Of a DNA stretch of 64,000 bases, positions 1 through 60,879 are shown piece by piece. The notes beneath the pieces were generated by a model that did no database searches, was not told the DNA's origin, and saw only the letters and a program-made list of their open reading frames with translations. Each line of letters opens with the position of its first letter. The stretch's first letter is position 1. The DNA comes from Tubiluchus corallicola (lineage: Eukaryota > Priapulida > Priapulimorpha > Priapulimorphida > Tubiluchidae). The position numbers and the translations under genes are program-made. Location of the stretch: NCBI GenBank assembly GCA_030141605.1, contig JAQGDQ010000095.1, positions 496,001 through 560,000 of the forward strand, read 5' to 3'.

Positions 1-65
1 AGTTTTGGGTTTATATCAGCTTATCACTAGTTATGGCCAAAAAGACCTAGGTAGACAAACTGACA
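1..65 (-). other. start of FIS1 3' UTR (partial)
   Basis: Sense-strand sequence directly after the FIS1 stop. No AATAAA-type poly(A) signal is visible before the window edge, so the transcript end lies outside. Confidence 0.5.
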
Positions 66-154
66 TCATTTCTTTGACAATGCAATTCCTAAACCGACAA
101 GACCTCCTAATGCCAGCACAGCACCTCCAACGACTGCCATGCCCACTAGTCCCT
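66..154 (-). CDS. FIS1: FIS1 exon 5 (membrane anchor and stop)
   Basis: Encodes residues 121-149: EGLVGMAVVGG, then a Gly/Ala/Leu/Val-rich transmembrane segment (about 124-146) and the short basic tail SKK before TGA. The tail-anchor topology is as in other FIS1 proteins. The acceptor is a T-run followed by TAG at 157-155. Confidence 0.95.
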
Positions 155-3100
155 CTAAAAAACAAGAAAAAATACTGCTTATAAAGTATAATAGGAAGCA
201 TGCAAACACAATTGTAAATAGGTGAATAAGGAGATGGTAACAATGACAATCATCAAAAGCAAATAACGCAAAAAGCAAAAACTGTAAGTAGAGTGTTAAA
301 AAACTCAGTTGGTAAAAAAGCAAAGGCAAGCAACAAAAGCAAAACGACAAATCAATCCTTTTATTCTTATTGTGAATGAAACTAGCAAAATAAAACTTTA
401 TGTTGTTCGTTTGGCCATAGTACTCAGTATCCCAAAGAACAATATAAGTATGTGCATGTCACAGTTAAAAGAAAGAAATAGAAATGAATTTCCAATTTAA
501 TATCATCACGTGGGCTCTATACAAAACAACTAACATTGCTTGGTTTAATTTCTCTTAATGTTCTTACAATTATAGTCTTGATGTATAACAAAAGGAATAG
601 TCTCAGTAATGAAGGAATTTCATATTACTGGAATTTGTCCTTACTAAGAGATTAACAATTGCACTGCCTTTTAGTATCACAATTTCTAACAATGCCACTG
701 ATCATGTTGCTGTTTATTTTACTGCTATTGCCTAAACTTATAAATATAGGACAAAAAAATTTGCAAACAAAAGGAAAAAATGGATTTTCAAAATTCATCT
801 TGTTATATTAGACCAAACTAGCACTTTCTTTTATATTCATATGTAAAAAAATCACAGTGCAAAAGTTGAAATGCAAAACACCTGGGCACAGTATACATGT
901 TTGCTGCAGTTAAGCGGTGTTAACCAGACATCCGAAATGCGTTACGCATTATTCACCTGTGGAATAGCTGCATATAAAAAGTCAATGGGAAACAGCTGCA
1001 GAAAAAAATAACTCATAATGCAGGTCAGATAAACGGGTACACTGAAAACAATATAAATAGATAATTTTTTATCTATAACGCATATGCATTTCGGATGTCT
1101 GATAAATGCCACTTTAGTGTTTATAGATAACAGATATATAGATATAGAACTGGATTTTTATTTTCACGTGTCTGTAAAAAAACAAAAATTAAATTTGCAG
1201 GCATAAATTTTCTTGGGTCTCTTTTCCCCCTTCTGTTTTATTATAACTACGTGCAGCATTGAATGAAAAATGAAAAATATGTCTACATTTAATTTTCATC
1301 ATAAGCTTAGCATATAATATAAAGTGTTAGAAAGTACTTTATTGTAATAGAACATCATACAAAATGGAAAGCTTGCGTATTAAGCGAGATTTTTTAACAT
1401 CTGTCATTATTGAATTGGACTGAACTTGTACAGTCACATGCAGATAGAACAAAGCAAGGGAATGCTGCAAACCAGTAACCAAGCCAACGCAACTACGCAA
1501 AATTTTCAGTGCAGCAATTGTTAAAGCATGCACAGCACTATTGTCGCAACTACAGTATGGAACAAGTGTACTATACACCTCGCACTGTGGCGTTAAAAAT
1601 TAACTAAGGATTTTTAAGCTACCAAGATTTAATTTTCAGTTGCAGAGAATTAAGAAAGTTATGCAACTGGATAAACTGTGTGAACTGGATAAAAATTGAA
1701 TTTCCTATGTTAACATTTGCATTTATTTTTTAATTTTTAAATTGTCTGCCCACAATTTCCTATAGCAATGTTTGTTGTTAGCTAGATACTTTTATTTAAA
1801 CATGTCGGCCCATTTACTAAAAATTGCTAAAAACTTCAAGATTGTCAGCGCTTTCGTCATCCACACATTTTCTTCATTAATTTGGAAAATGTTTGTGTTT
1901 TGCAGCTTAAAGATCACTACAAAAATTACATAAGCAGTGCATAAACATTTAGTGGTTTAGTTGCACAATCACTGCTTCATATTTTTCAAAAACAGAGTGA
2001 TCAAAAGACTTAGTCTGACTACAAAAGCAGAAACTTGTCAAACTATGCTCCAATTATTTAATGCATACAAAACCTCTGAAATATATTTACTTACCATTTT
2101 TCATTCTCTTGTTTATAACTCGTTCTAAATCTCTAGCTTGGGAATTCAAAGGCTCTACCTGTATCAAACCCCGAACATGTTTTAGAGCTTCGGCATAATT
2201 CTGTAAAATATATAACGATCAGTGCAGCCTTGTAGCATACACGATGCACTGCAGCTGAATACATTTTACATTTAAAAAACAATCTACAGAAAGCCTACAG
2301 TTGAAAATCAGCCACATCAGGTTCGTTCATTTGCTTTTCACATTATTATACTGCAACTGGACTAATTATTATAATTTGCACAAATTGCAGACATTTGGCA
2401 TTAAACTACCTTTGCCATGTGCTGAATTAAGGGCACTGTCCTAAAGATGTGATGTAGAATGTGCAATAAAAGCAGTGGAAATCAATTATTGAATATTTAA
2501 AGGACTTCTAAAGGATCTGCATAACAATATGACAATAAATTGTGCAAAACCAAAGCAGAATAAAGTATCCCTTAAGCTACAATAGTTTTACTGTCAACTA
2601 CTATGATTTTTACATACCTTTAAACGAGTGTGCCCAATTGCCATGTAAAATATATAATCTCGTTTTGCCTTTTCATCACCATGAAAATATAAATCTAAAA
2701 AATTATGTCAAATACTTTACTTGACTTTAGTGGTAAATTGTCAAAACTAACCATGGGCATTATTATTAAACCCACTTAGGTAAACAGTAAGAACAACAAA
2801 TTTTAAACTACGTGTATGTTTCAGAAATTTTGCATAACAACGTTATATCTTGCAACATTCTTGTTCATTTGAAAGCCCTGATTAATAGAAAAAATTCTTA
2901 ACTAGTGCTAACCCTGACATCAGAGACCAACGATTCCATTGTGCATTAACAGCTAAGTCAAACAACTATTAAGCATAGTAATGAAGTAGTGCAATTTATT
3001 TTCACAATTTTTTTTGTATATTGGTTCTTTGATTACATTTTACACTAATGTAAACATATTAAAAGGACTTGCTACAATTTTCAACAGAAGATCAATGTTA

Positions 3101-5730
3101 AAATGTTAAATTTTCAAGTTTTACAAGAAGTGTGCAAAAAATAAACTGACAACACATGCTGGAATAAAAATTCTGTTACAGTGACCCAATTTAAGTTACT
3201 CAACTACTACTCAAGAGAGCAAGTCAATAAAACCCTAGATTGTGCTCAATTAATAATATTTTGTAAAAATGCTAAACATTCTGCAACATCAACAATAGCA
3301 GAAAAGATATCACAAAAGTACTATTTTATTTTGCCAAGTGCTGTACCTTCTAACAGAGCTAAACCCTTTCTAATGTCAGCAGGATACTTGCTTCTCACTA
3401 AACACCAAGCATATTCAAACTGAGATTGTGTCTGCACCTTGCCCGAGAGCACTTGTTCTGTGTATATTTTCTCAAATTTCTGAAAAAAAGATAAATTATC
3501 TTTAAAAACACATGGGAAAGCAAACGCTTATTAGTCAAACTAAACTACCACAATTACGACACAGCACAACCCAACAAGGATCTTCAGGTCTAACAAAGTC
3601 CAGTTGTTAAGAATAGAATGTAGCTTGCTTTGGTCTTTATTTATTGTCACGTAGAAAATATTGCTATTATGTACTATGCAAAATGTGCATGTCAGAATAC
3701 TATGTATTTTGGAATTCAGAGAAATTTTAGCATATTTTATGGTTGAACTTTTTAATTTTAAACTACGTTAAACTTTAGAAAGTAAAAAGGCATTAAAAAC
3801 AACATGCACTAAAATATCATCTGTGCTTAGAAGCACAATAACAGAAATATTGGATAAGCTGTATCGCTATTTATAATTGTGTCAGTAGTTATTAGCTATC
3901 AAATTGGTAAGACGGGAAATTATGTTATTTTACAGCAGTAGTTGGCAGCAAATTTGCTTCTTAAACTGGGTAAACACGAATTTAGAAGACTGCTTGGAAT
4001 CGAAGCCCGGATTTGGATTCGGAGTTTGAAGTTCCGGAATAGCGATGCTTCGTCCAATTCCTATAGCACACACAGTGTATGCTGTGGCGTTTAAAAGTAC
4101 TACGCAAGCAAAACATTTTTTGCATAGTTTTATTTTTAGGTACATTATCACTAGAGGCCTACTACTGTATGCAGTTAGGAAACTAATTTTAGATAATTTG
4201 TGGTTTTAGATATAGTGCGGTTGCATCTAAAATTCATTTCCCTATTAACAACAACATTATTTCTTTGATATGATTTTAATTACTAAAAGCACTAACTTGC
4301 ACCCAAGCAGAGTTCATTTTTGTATTAACAACGTCATTTCTTTGGTACAATTTTTGCTGCTTTTTTTCCGGTTCTTGCTTGAGCTTTTCTTCATTCCCAT
4401 AAATTCAGAGCAAATTTGGTACACATATGACTGATTATCGACTTCCATACAAACGAAGTGTAGTTTGCCAGACTAATCACGTCTCATGCATTACTGATAA
4501 ACACGTATTTTAGCCTGTGTAATGTACTCTTACAATTGCAAATCAACATATATACCATCTTGTGCAATTTACAATAAAGAAGAAAGGTTACGCATTATTT
4601 CTCAATGAAGAGTTATAATTTCATAAAAATAATACGTGAAACTGTCACTTGAAATGTGAAAAATGTAGAAGTTAGATCACTTGTCACGTGTCTTCACATA
4701 TTGCTGTAATCTGTCGCATGAGTCTTCACCAATTGGCGTAATCTGTCGCATGAGTCTTCACCAATTGCTGTAATTTGTCACTAGTCTTCATCTATTGCCG
4801 TAATCTGTTATGTGTGTTATCTATTGTTGTAATCTTTAACTGAACAATGCGAAGTATCTTTTGATCTTCGAAATGTAATAACCAATAGGAAAATTTTTAA
4901 CTTCTACCATCACTTTGGCCGTTAACTCCAAAAACCACCTAAAACGCAAGTGCACCGAGACAAGTGATTGAATTTTTTATGGTCTTTCGCCTTTGGCTCT
5001 GCTTTACATTACTTTGTGATTTTTTTCTTTGCGAAATTGATTGCGAGATTTAACTAAACTCTTAATGAGGGATTTTGCTGATGCTGCTCCATGTGGACAT
5101 AATGTAGGACAAAAGAACACTAGAATCGGGTGTGGAGTCTCAGTGAATTGTTTGTGAGGGCCCAGCAACTTGAGCAATCAGTTAAAGAAAGACGCTGCAA
5201 TAAATAACTTAGAACAACTTCTTCAAGAATCGGTAAAGTTGACTATAATAACGGTAATAACTCATCTTTGCTGTTATCTCCATCATTTTGACTCTTATTA
5301 TGGCTTTTTTTTGCTAGCTGTTCTGTAAGGAAGCCAAACTGGGTTATATGATATACTCAATCTCTAAACAACTTTTCTGTGGCGCTTGTACTTTAGCTAC
5401 AATAATTATAACGATTTGATACATTATATACACATAGAGCAAAAACATATTGGCACCTATGACTAAGGGTACTAGTAACATGCTGTAGAAAACTCAGTAT
5501 TTGCAGACTTGCTTCTCATGACTCCAATCTAGATTTCGTTCTTCGATAGCATTAACATACGTTTGGATGGCCCCTTTAAACTGGTTAACTGTAACTGCTT
5601 CCATGAACTGTGCTACAAGTGAATTGCACTGAATTCATAAGAAAACGCTGGTAACAAAAATAATTTAAAATCTAAAACTGCTCACTTTAAGGTCTTCAGG
5701 TGGTACAACGTCATCAACGATTCCTTCCAT
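66..5730 (-). CDS. FIS1: FIS1, mitochondrial fission 1 protein (complete, five coding exons)
   Basis: Coding exons on the minus strand: 5686-5730, 3347-3479, 2618-2694, 2095-2200 and 66-154 (450 nt, 149 aa plus stop; human FIS1 has 152). All introns are GT-AG and the phases (0, 1, 0, 1) fit. FIS1 is a tail-anchored adaptor of the mitochondrial and peroxisomal outer membrane. Its cytosolic TPR-like helical bundle helps recruit fission and mitophagy factors. Residues 1-120 form that bundle, with the family signatures FEYAWCLVRSKY, IRKGLALLE and RDYIFYMAIGHTRLK. Residues 121-149 begin EGLVGMAVVGG and form a single glycine-rich membrane anchor ending in SKK, as in animal FIS1. The start ATG has A at -3 and G at +4. 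The donors after exons 1 and 2 are weak (GTGAGC, GTACAG). The 3' UTR runs off the left edge of the window. The assignment is secure; exon borders come from reading, not transcripts. Confidence 0.95.
155..2094 (-). other. FIS1 intron 4
   Basis: Intron of 1,940 bp with no coding sequence I recognise. It carries one inverted-repeat element at 925-1101, listed separately; the rest is AT-rich and unremarkable. Confidence 0.85.
925..1101. mobile_element. MITE-like element with 16-bp perfect terminal inverted repeats
   Basis: CAGACATCCGAAATGC at 925-940 recurs as its exact reverse complement at 1086-1101. The next ten or so bases on each arm are GC-then-AT-rich and partly alike. The 177-bp unit has no coding capacity, the expected form of a non-autonomous DNA transposon. 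No clean target-site duplication is visible (flanks TTAAC and ATAAAT), so the superfamily is not assigned. Confidence 0.6.
2095..2200 (-). CDS. FIS1: FIS1 exon 4
   Basis: Encodes residues 86-120, with ALKHVRGLIQVEPLNSQARD and the following basic helix leading to the membrane anchor. The acceptor is TTTTACAG and the donor GTAAGT, the best in the gene. It ends in phase 1. Confidence 0.93.
2201..2617 (-). other. FIS1 intron 3
   Basis: Intron of 417 bp, AT-rich, in which I see nothing beyond the splice signals. Confidence 0.85.
2618..2694 (-). CDS. FIS1: FIS1 exon 3
   Basis: Encodes residues 60-85, including RDYIFYMAIGHTRLK, the second TPR-like helix pair. The acceptor is a T-run followed by TAG; the donor is GTATGT. 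The first codon (Asp) is split with exon 2. Confidence 0.93.
2695..3346 (-). other. FIS1 intron 2
   Basis: Intron of 652 bp, AT-rich. No repeats or other elements recognised. Confidence 0.85.
3347..3479 (-). CDS. FIS1: FIS1 exon 2
   Basis: Encodes residues 16-59, starting KFEKIYTEQ and containing the family hallmark QFEYAWCLVRSKYPADIRKG. The acceptor is a strong polypyrimidine stretch followed by CAG. The donor is GTACAG, a weak match. It ends in phase 1. Confidence 0.93.
4231..4360. repeat. two-copy imperfect direct repeat
   Basis: Both copies follow the pattern TTCATTT, TATTAACAAC, CATTTCTTTG, then a T-rich tail. They begin at about 4232 and 4311. This looks like an old tandem duplication of roughly 80 bp. 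Confidence 0.5.
4681..4833. repeat. minisatellite, five units of 29-32 bp
   Basis: Units at 4681-4710, 4711-4742, 4743-4774, 4775-4804 and 4805-4833 share the pattern CTGTCRCATG, AGTCTTCAYC, then ATTGCTGTAAT. Units 2 and 3 are nearly identical and the outer ones have diverged. Confidence 0.85.
5686..5730 (-). CDS. FIS1: FIS1 exon 1 (start)
   Basis: Encodes residues 1-15, MEGIVDDVVPPEDLK, matching the animal FIS1 N-terminus ending in EDLLK. It ends in phase 0 before a GTGAGC donor. The ATG is in good initiation context (AAC ATG G). Confidence 0.9.
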
Positions 5731-5737
5731 GTTCATT

Positions 5738-5759
5738 AATAATAAAATATTTTATTATT
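5738..5759. repeat. perfect 22-bp A/T palindrome next to the FIS1 start codon
   Basis: The arms AATAATAAAAT / ATTTTATTATT are exact reverse complements with no spacer. On the sense strand it sits immediately 5' of the FIS1 ATG, so in RNA it could form a small A-U hairpin in the 5' UTR. Confidence 0.7.
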
Positions 5760-5889
5760 TAGGTATACTAGTCTGCTAGCTAAGTTCTCTAAACCCCGGT
5801 AGCTAACCGATTAATGCACATTTTTACAAACAAAAATCGAAGATAATTTTTGGTTTATAAAAAACTCTCTATAAATTCTTATTAAAACA

Positions 5890-5911
5890 ACGTCGTTTTA
5901 TTAAACGACGT
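5890..5911. repeat. short inverted repeat (hairpin), 9-bp arms
   Basis: ACGTCGTTT at 5890-5898 and AAACGACGT at 5903-5911 are separated by 4 bases. The arms contain ACGTC, a half-site-like core for bZIP factors. Confidence 0.6.
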
Positions 5912-6111
5912 CGATCTAAAAATCAAACATCAAAATTTCAAGTACTAATGGTGAAAACAGAGGTGAAAAGTGAAAACGCGTAATCACAGCCCAGCGAGCC
6001 CACGTGAATTTGTGTACACGATCAACAAAAGCAAGCTGTTATGCTAAATTTTTTAGGTGCGTTTTATTTTTGATCCAGTACGACGCATCTAGTTAAGGGT
6101 AGCCTTTTACA

Positions 6112-6181
6112 ACTTACTGAATAATGAGAGAACAGTGTGTTTATTGTTTAAGACTTATTGAAGAATGAGTGAACAGTGAAG
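6112..6181. repeat. two-copy direct repeat
   Basis: ACTTACTGAATAATGAGAG at 6112 and ACTTATTGAAGAATGAGTG at about 6153 are each followed by AACAGTG. The offset is 41 bp. Confidence 0.6.
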
Positions 6182-6208
6182 ACCTAGCCGCTAGTTAAGT
6201 ATATTACA

Positions 6209-6231
6209 ATATATATATATATATATATATA
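6209..6231. repeat. (AT)n microsatellite
   Basis: Uninterrupted AT dinucleotides, about 11 copies. Confidence 0.9.
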
Positions 6232-7313
6232 ATTATCAGTCATGTACGTAAAGTGCAAAAGTTCCAACCTTTTTACATATTTTACATCCTTTTGGCCAAG
6301 GTTGGCGTCAAAAGTTTCAAGGATACAGTGCCTAACTTCTGTAGTCGTATTTTCACTCTGGACAGTAACAATTGTACATAGTCGTACACCACTATTCAAA
6401 AACCAGTTACAAACCTTCTCAATTTTGCTCTTACTTAATACATAACTAACGGTTCTTATAATCGTGTGCCTAACTTCTAAATGATGTATTTACTCACTGA
6501 ATGGCTTTTATGTAGGTCATACCTGTTAGCCAACCAGGATTTCATTAATTACCCATTGTTTTTTATTATAAATGTACTTATAACTGTAGTGTGCTTTATC
6601 AAATAAAATATTGTTTAAACTAATTGTACATAGTACATTTAGCACAAAATAGTATTTATTACATTTTAATTTATTGATTATACTATAAATGCATTGAGTT
6701 TTTAAATTATTCACTACAAACAGCTTTCCACTAATGGTGAAAAAATAAAAAACTTATTACCATGACTCATAAAATGTCAGCTAGTACACCATATTACAAG
6801 GCATACGTACTATACGACAATCATATCATCTGCAAGATCATGTAAATAATATCATTTAAATTATTAAAACTTTGTGAGATGTTAATTTTGAGGTTAGACG
6901 TGCCTTTTGACAGTTTTCCACCGAAGCTCATGAATTTGTTAATTCACGTTAAGTAAAGTGGGTTAATGATCATTAATATCTATCAACTTTAATAACTGTG
7001 ATTTTTTTAATTACAGTGGATCTGATCAGAGTGCTTGAAAAATGGGCCAGTCACTTGTAGTATTTTAGGAAATTTTCTTATTATTTTGCAATTCGACTAT
7101 TTACCTGCACTTCAACTACATGTATTAACCATCTTGCTGGTTGGCAGGCAGCACAGCTATGAATGCTTTTGATAAACAACTTTTTTTTATAAATATCCGA
7201 ATGTAGTGAAAATCTGTGTGAACTTGTAATGCCCACAAAAGTAGTCAACGGCAAAATAACTAATACAACAAAAGCCAAAATAAAGTATTAAGTAAAGTCA
7301 TTTGCAGGGCACT

Positions 7314-7319
7314 TTATTT
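7314..7319 (-). terminator. candidate poly(A) signal AATAAA for a minus-strand transcript
   Basis: AATAAA on the gene-sense strand about 2.0 kb after the cyclin D stop. If used, the cyclin D 3' UTR would include the miR-7-complementary site. Such hexamers are common in AT-rich DNA, and two others lie closer to the stop. Confidence 0.25.
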
Positions 7320-7758
7320 TCCCTCTATAAAACAAAGCAATATGTACATACCTTGAAAAAATATACAAAAAGCTTACAGCCTGACACAGCCACAATCCAC
7401 CCAGCTACAAAAATATAATCTGACTAAATGAGCAGCCTCAGTGGCAGATCCAGTTATTTCAGCTTATAGACCAATGAACAAAAGTATTTGCAACGAAGTT
7501 ATAAAAACGATTAATGTCTACATTGGTAGCATTACTATGCACTCACATTTTAAAACAGTGTTTAACAATAGTATACGTACCAAATAATATTAATTTGAGA
7601 ATGCCGTGGTGGGTCGCATTCACTGGAAGTAAAAATAACAAAAGGACTTAAGTGATTATATACAGTGCAACATAAATTTGTATTATTAGCTGAAAACTCA
7701 ATAAACTTGGACTCTATGCAGTCTATGGTTAAGCTATATATATATATATCACTAAAAG

Positions 7759-7779
7759 TGGAAGACAGTGATTTTGTTG
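7759..7779 (-). promoter_or_regulatory. near-full-length miR-7-complementary site
   Basis: Read on the minus strand: CAACAAAATCACT followed directly by GTCTTCCA. The second part is a perfect 8-mer site for the miR-7 seed (UGGAAGAC). The first part pairs with miR-7 bases 10-22 without mismatch, so only base 9 (U) is unpaired. It is sense-oriented to cyclin D, 1.56 kb past its stop. Extensive 3' pairing with a central bulge is the known architecture of target-directed miRNA decay triggers. The plus strand could instead be a damaged miR-7 copy, but the best foldback I can draw there has a five-by-five internal loop and only a 9-base terminal loop, poor for a precursor. Confidence 0.5.
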
Positions 7780-9336
7780 AATGAATGAATAAAACAGAAG
7801 TTTTATTATAATTTTATAATATAATATGTCTATACAGGAAAAATAAACAGCATGATGCGCATTCCTCTTTGACATTCCTTTATTTTTTACGTTTCTAACG
7901 AGCAAACATTTACGGAAAAATTGTAGTAGCAAATGCATATTTCGCAAAACGTGCTATAACAAGGCATTCAAACGGCATTTTAAATACACAGTAGTTTCTT
8001 GCAAATGCATAATTTTTATATTTTGCAAATTTTACCATAATTTAAGTTCTTAGTTAAGTTAACAAAGCACAACATGTAATTATTTTTGGTGCTTTTATTA
8101 TTCACTCAAATAAACTATAACTTGCAGCTACCACTTTCTAAATGAAACATCATCACAAAAGGAAAAAAAGAATCCATCATGAATATGGCACTGAGTTATA
8201 AGCTGCTTTGCATACATGCATTTAGATATCACATCCACTAAATTAATTAGCAGAGTGAGTGTCGTTTAAATGCGTATAGGAGGTAGCCGATATTGTGTTT
8301 AAAAGGGCACATGACTTTTACCTATACTCAGAATCTTCAAGTACTGTAGACTAGCAGGTGGAGGTATATAAATGAGGTAATTTGTGATGAAATGCTCCAG
8401 TTATGATCAATAATATTAACTTACAGACTTCAGAAATTACATAAGACAGGGCCAGCTTTCTACACAATTATGCCAATAAAGCATATACACATGCATTTAT
8501 AAATACCAAAAGAAAACAAAAACTGCTCATTGTTATTTTGTCCCTCTGGTAGTGCTACTGGAATGGCAAGTATTATTTGCAATTAATAAGAAATGAATAT
8601 AAAAACAAGACAGAGCTTATTTTGATACGTTAGTTGGAGCAGCAAGCTCTAAACTACACAAGGAATGTTGTCTGCGTACGATAAATTTTGCACAAAATAC
8701 ATAGCTTATTATGTCTGTCCATACATAATAGAATCTATAGCTATGTTTTTCAGAATATAAAGTTGTAATAAGCTACAGACAATATGGCTTACACTATCTA
8801 CTCAACTTTGTTATCACATATATACAGGATTTACACCATAAAAACGCAAAACATAATCAGAAGCTTAACCAGCTGGTAACTAATCTGTAATTACGAAAAT
8901 CAGAGAGATTCAATTACCCACTCAAACACAAACACAATAATTCAGTAATTAATAATTGCTGCAACTGTAAAATGAGCTTTTACCCGTTTCTTACTCTAAA
9001 AACAATGAATCACAACAAACAAACATTTCATTGGTCATACGAAATGGAATTTGCTAAACCAATAAGTCTACTCTATACCTCAATTATTTATCTCACTAAT
9101 TCAGAACTTTTCATTTCTTTAACCAGTGCTTATTAAACACAGCCAAGCAAACCAACACATAATTTTAGTGTTGATAGTAGCTCTACAGGCCGTCAATCAA
9201 TTATGCATTGAGCAACGTTTGAAAGCAACGGTTAAGTACAACAGGGTTAAACTTTAATGTTAACAAATCTCTGGAACTATAGCTTCTTGGTTTTGCATTC
9301 AGTGTTGACGAAACTCTCCAGCATTAGTAAAGCTTG

Positions 9337-59779
<50,443 letters not shown>

Positions 59780-60190
59780 ACTTTTCTGTGCCCAATTATC
59801 TTTTGTTTTAAACCCGCGTCCAAATTAGCCTGAAAGCGATTTATCGTTCTTCTGATAGAAATAAGTTTATTACACTTTAGCTCATACAAAATTATTTTCA
59901 GTACAGTAACTTTGATTAGTTAGTTTTCAATGCAGTAAAACTCCCGCTAAACGCAAAATTTGTGACCATGTACGCTATTAACAACACTCAACTGCAGCGA
60001 CCAGCTGATCAACTGCTAAATCGAGGCAACACTGACAGCCCTTTTATAAACACCAGCGCTACCAGGAGCATTTAAACCATAAACAGCATGTAAGGACTAT
60101 TATAGCGAGCCAGTAGCGGCAGTTCTTTTCTCTTTACTCTTTTCTGGTTCCAAGAATGTGGTCCAGGGTCTCATAACGTTTAAAGTATCA
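59780..60190 (-). promoter_or_regulatory. cyclin D promoter and 5' UTR region
   Basis: The sense strand has TATAAAAG followed by GG at 60048-60041, a near-ideal TATA box about 262 bp before the ATG. This implies a start site near 60012-60018 and a 5' UTR of about 235 nt. GCGGGAG at about 59944-59950 is E2F-like but not a full site. The 3' end of an inserted LINE lies about 140 bp upstream of the TATA box. Confidence 0.45.
60041..60048 (-). promoter_or_regulatory. TATA box, presumed cyclin D
   Basis: TATAAAAG on the minus strand, followed by G. It is the only consensus TATA box between the LINE and the cyclin D start codon. Confidence 0.5.
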
Positions 60191-60389
60191 TTTTTTATTG
60201 TAACCGTTTATGTAATACAAAACATACTTTACAAATTACAAAAATCAAGACATTTAAAATAACATAAACAAATACTAGTACAAACTGACTGTCAATGAAT
60301 GCAATCAGTAAGTATGCATTAACTACACTCCGGCATTTTTAGTTGGCCAGTAAATCATTAGAATATATGTTTCAAAGGTAAGCTTCAAC

Positions 60390-60787
60390 TTATGCTAGCA
60401 TCCCAAGGTTGGCTCCTGTATATTTCTCCACCTTATACATATATTTAATACAACTCACTGCATGGTTAAAATTCAGTGTTTGTAATTTGCTTCGAGTACA
60501 CCAAATATAATATTTTACTATTAAAGTGGTCTTATTTAAACATAGGAAATTTTTATACGGAAACTTTTCATAAATTACAACAGACTTAACAATTTTTAAA
60601 GCATTACTTGTACTTTGCACCCACCATTGTTTGAAATGTTCCCATATGAGTTTTGCTTTATTACAATCCCATAGAATATGTAATATGGTTTCTGTTTCCG
60701 AGTTGCAAAAATTACAAGTGTCAGAATCAACCTTATTGATTTTGAACAGAAAATCTTTTGTGGGTAGTATTCTGTACAGAACACCAA
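60390..60787 (-). pseudogene. LINE C-terminal Cys/His knuckle fragment
   Basis: Two overlapping frames joined by a frameshift give RILPTKDFLFKINKVDSD, then CNFCNSETETILHILWDC and IWEHFKQWW. This is the C-x2-C, H, C knuckle that ends L1/Tx1-type ORF2 proteins. It stops after GANLGMLA. Confidence 0.8.
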
Positions 60788-60879
60788 ACTGATGATTGCG
60801 TTTCAGGATCTTTTGTACATTTGAAAGGGAGCAGATACGCGTTTTTCCAATTTATATTATAATTTATGAATTTTTCCTC

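Larger units (their letters stand above)
3480..5685 (-). other. FIS1 intron 1
   Basis: Intron of 2,206 bp. It contains a two-copy imperfect direct repeat near 4231-4360 and a five-unit minisatellite at 4681-4833. No coding sequence recognised. Confidence 0.85.
5731..6060 (-). promoter_or_regulatory. FIS1 5' UTR and presumed promoter
   Basis: Region just upstream of the FIS1 start. It holds a perfect 22-bp AT palindrome (5738-5759) ending 7 bp before the ATG, a 9-bp hairpin with CGTCG arms at 5890-5911, and a CACGTG E-box at 6001-6006. No convincing TATA box is seen. The promoter role is inferred from position only. Confidence 0.4.
5912..9336. other. intergenic region between FIS1 and cyclin D, including the cyclin D 3' UTR
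   Basis: No protein gene recognised. It holds a two-copy direct repeat at 6112-6181, (AT)n at 6209-6231, a short (TA)n at 7735-7749 and the miR-7-complementary site at 7759-7779. Candidate minus-strand poly(A) hexamers (AATAAA) lie at 8094-8099, 7802-7807 and 7314-7319. The cyclin D 3' UTR must occupy the right-hand part, but its end cannot be fixed from sequence alone. Confidence 0.7.

Noticed and set aside
8184-8194. TATGGCACTG, like miR-183
   Set aside because: Ten bases only, with no complementary arm downstream.
8280-8286. Seven-base let-7 seed match on the cyclin D sense strand
   Set aside because: A single 7-mer is expected by chance at this length and has no extra pairing.
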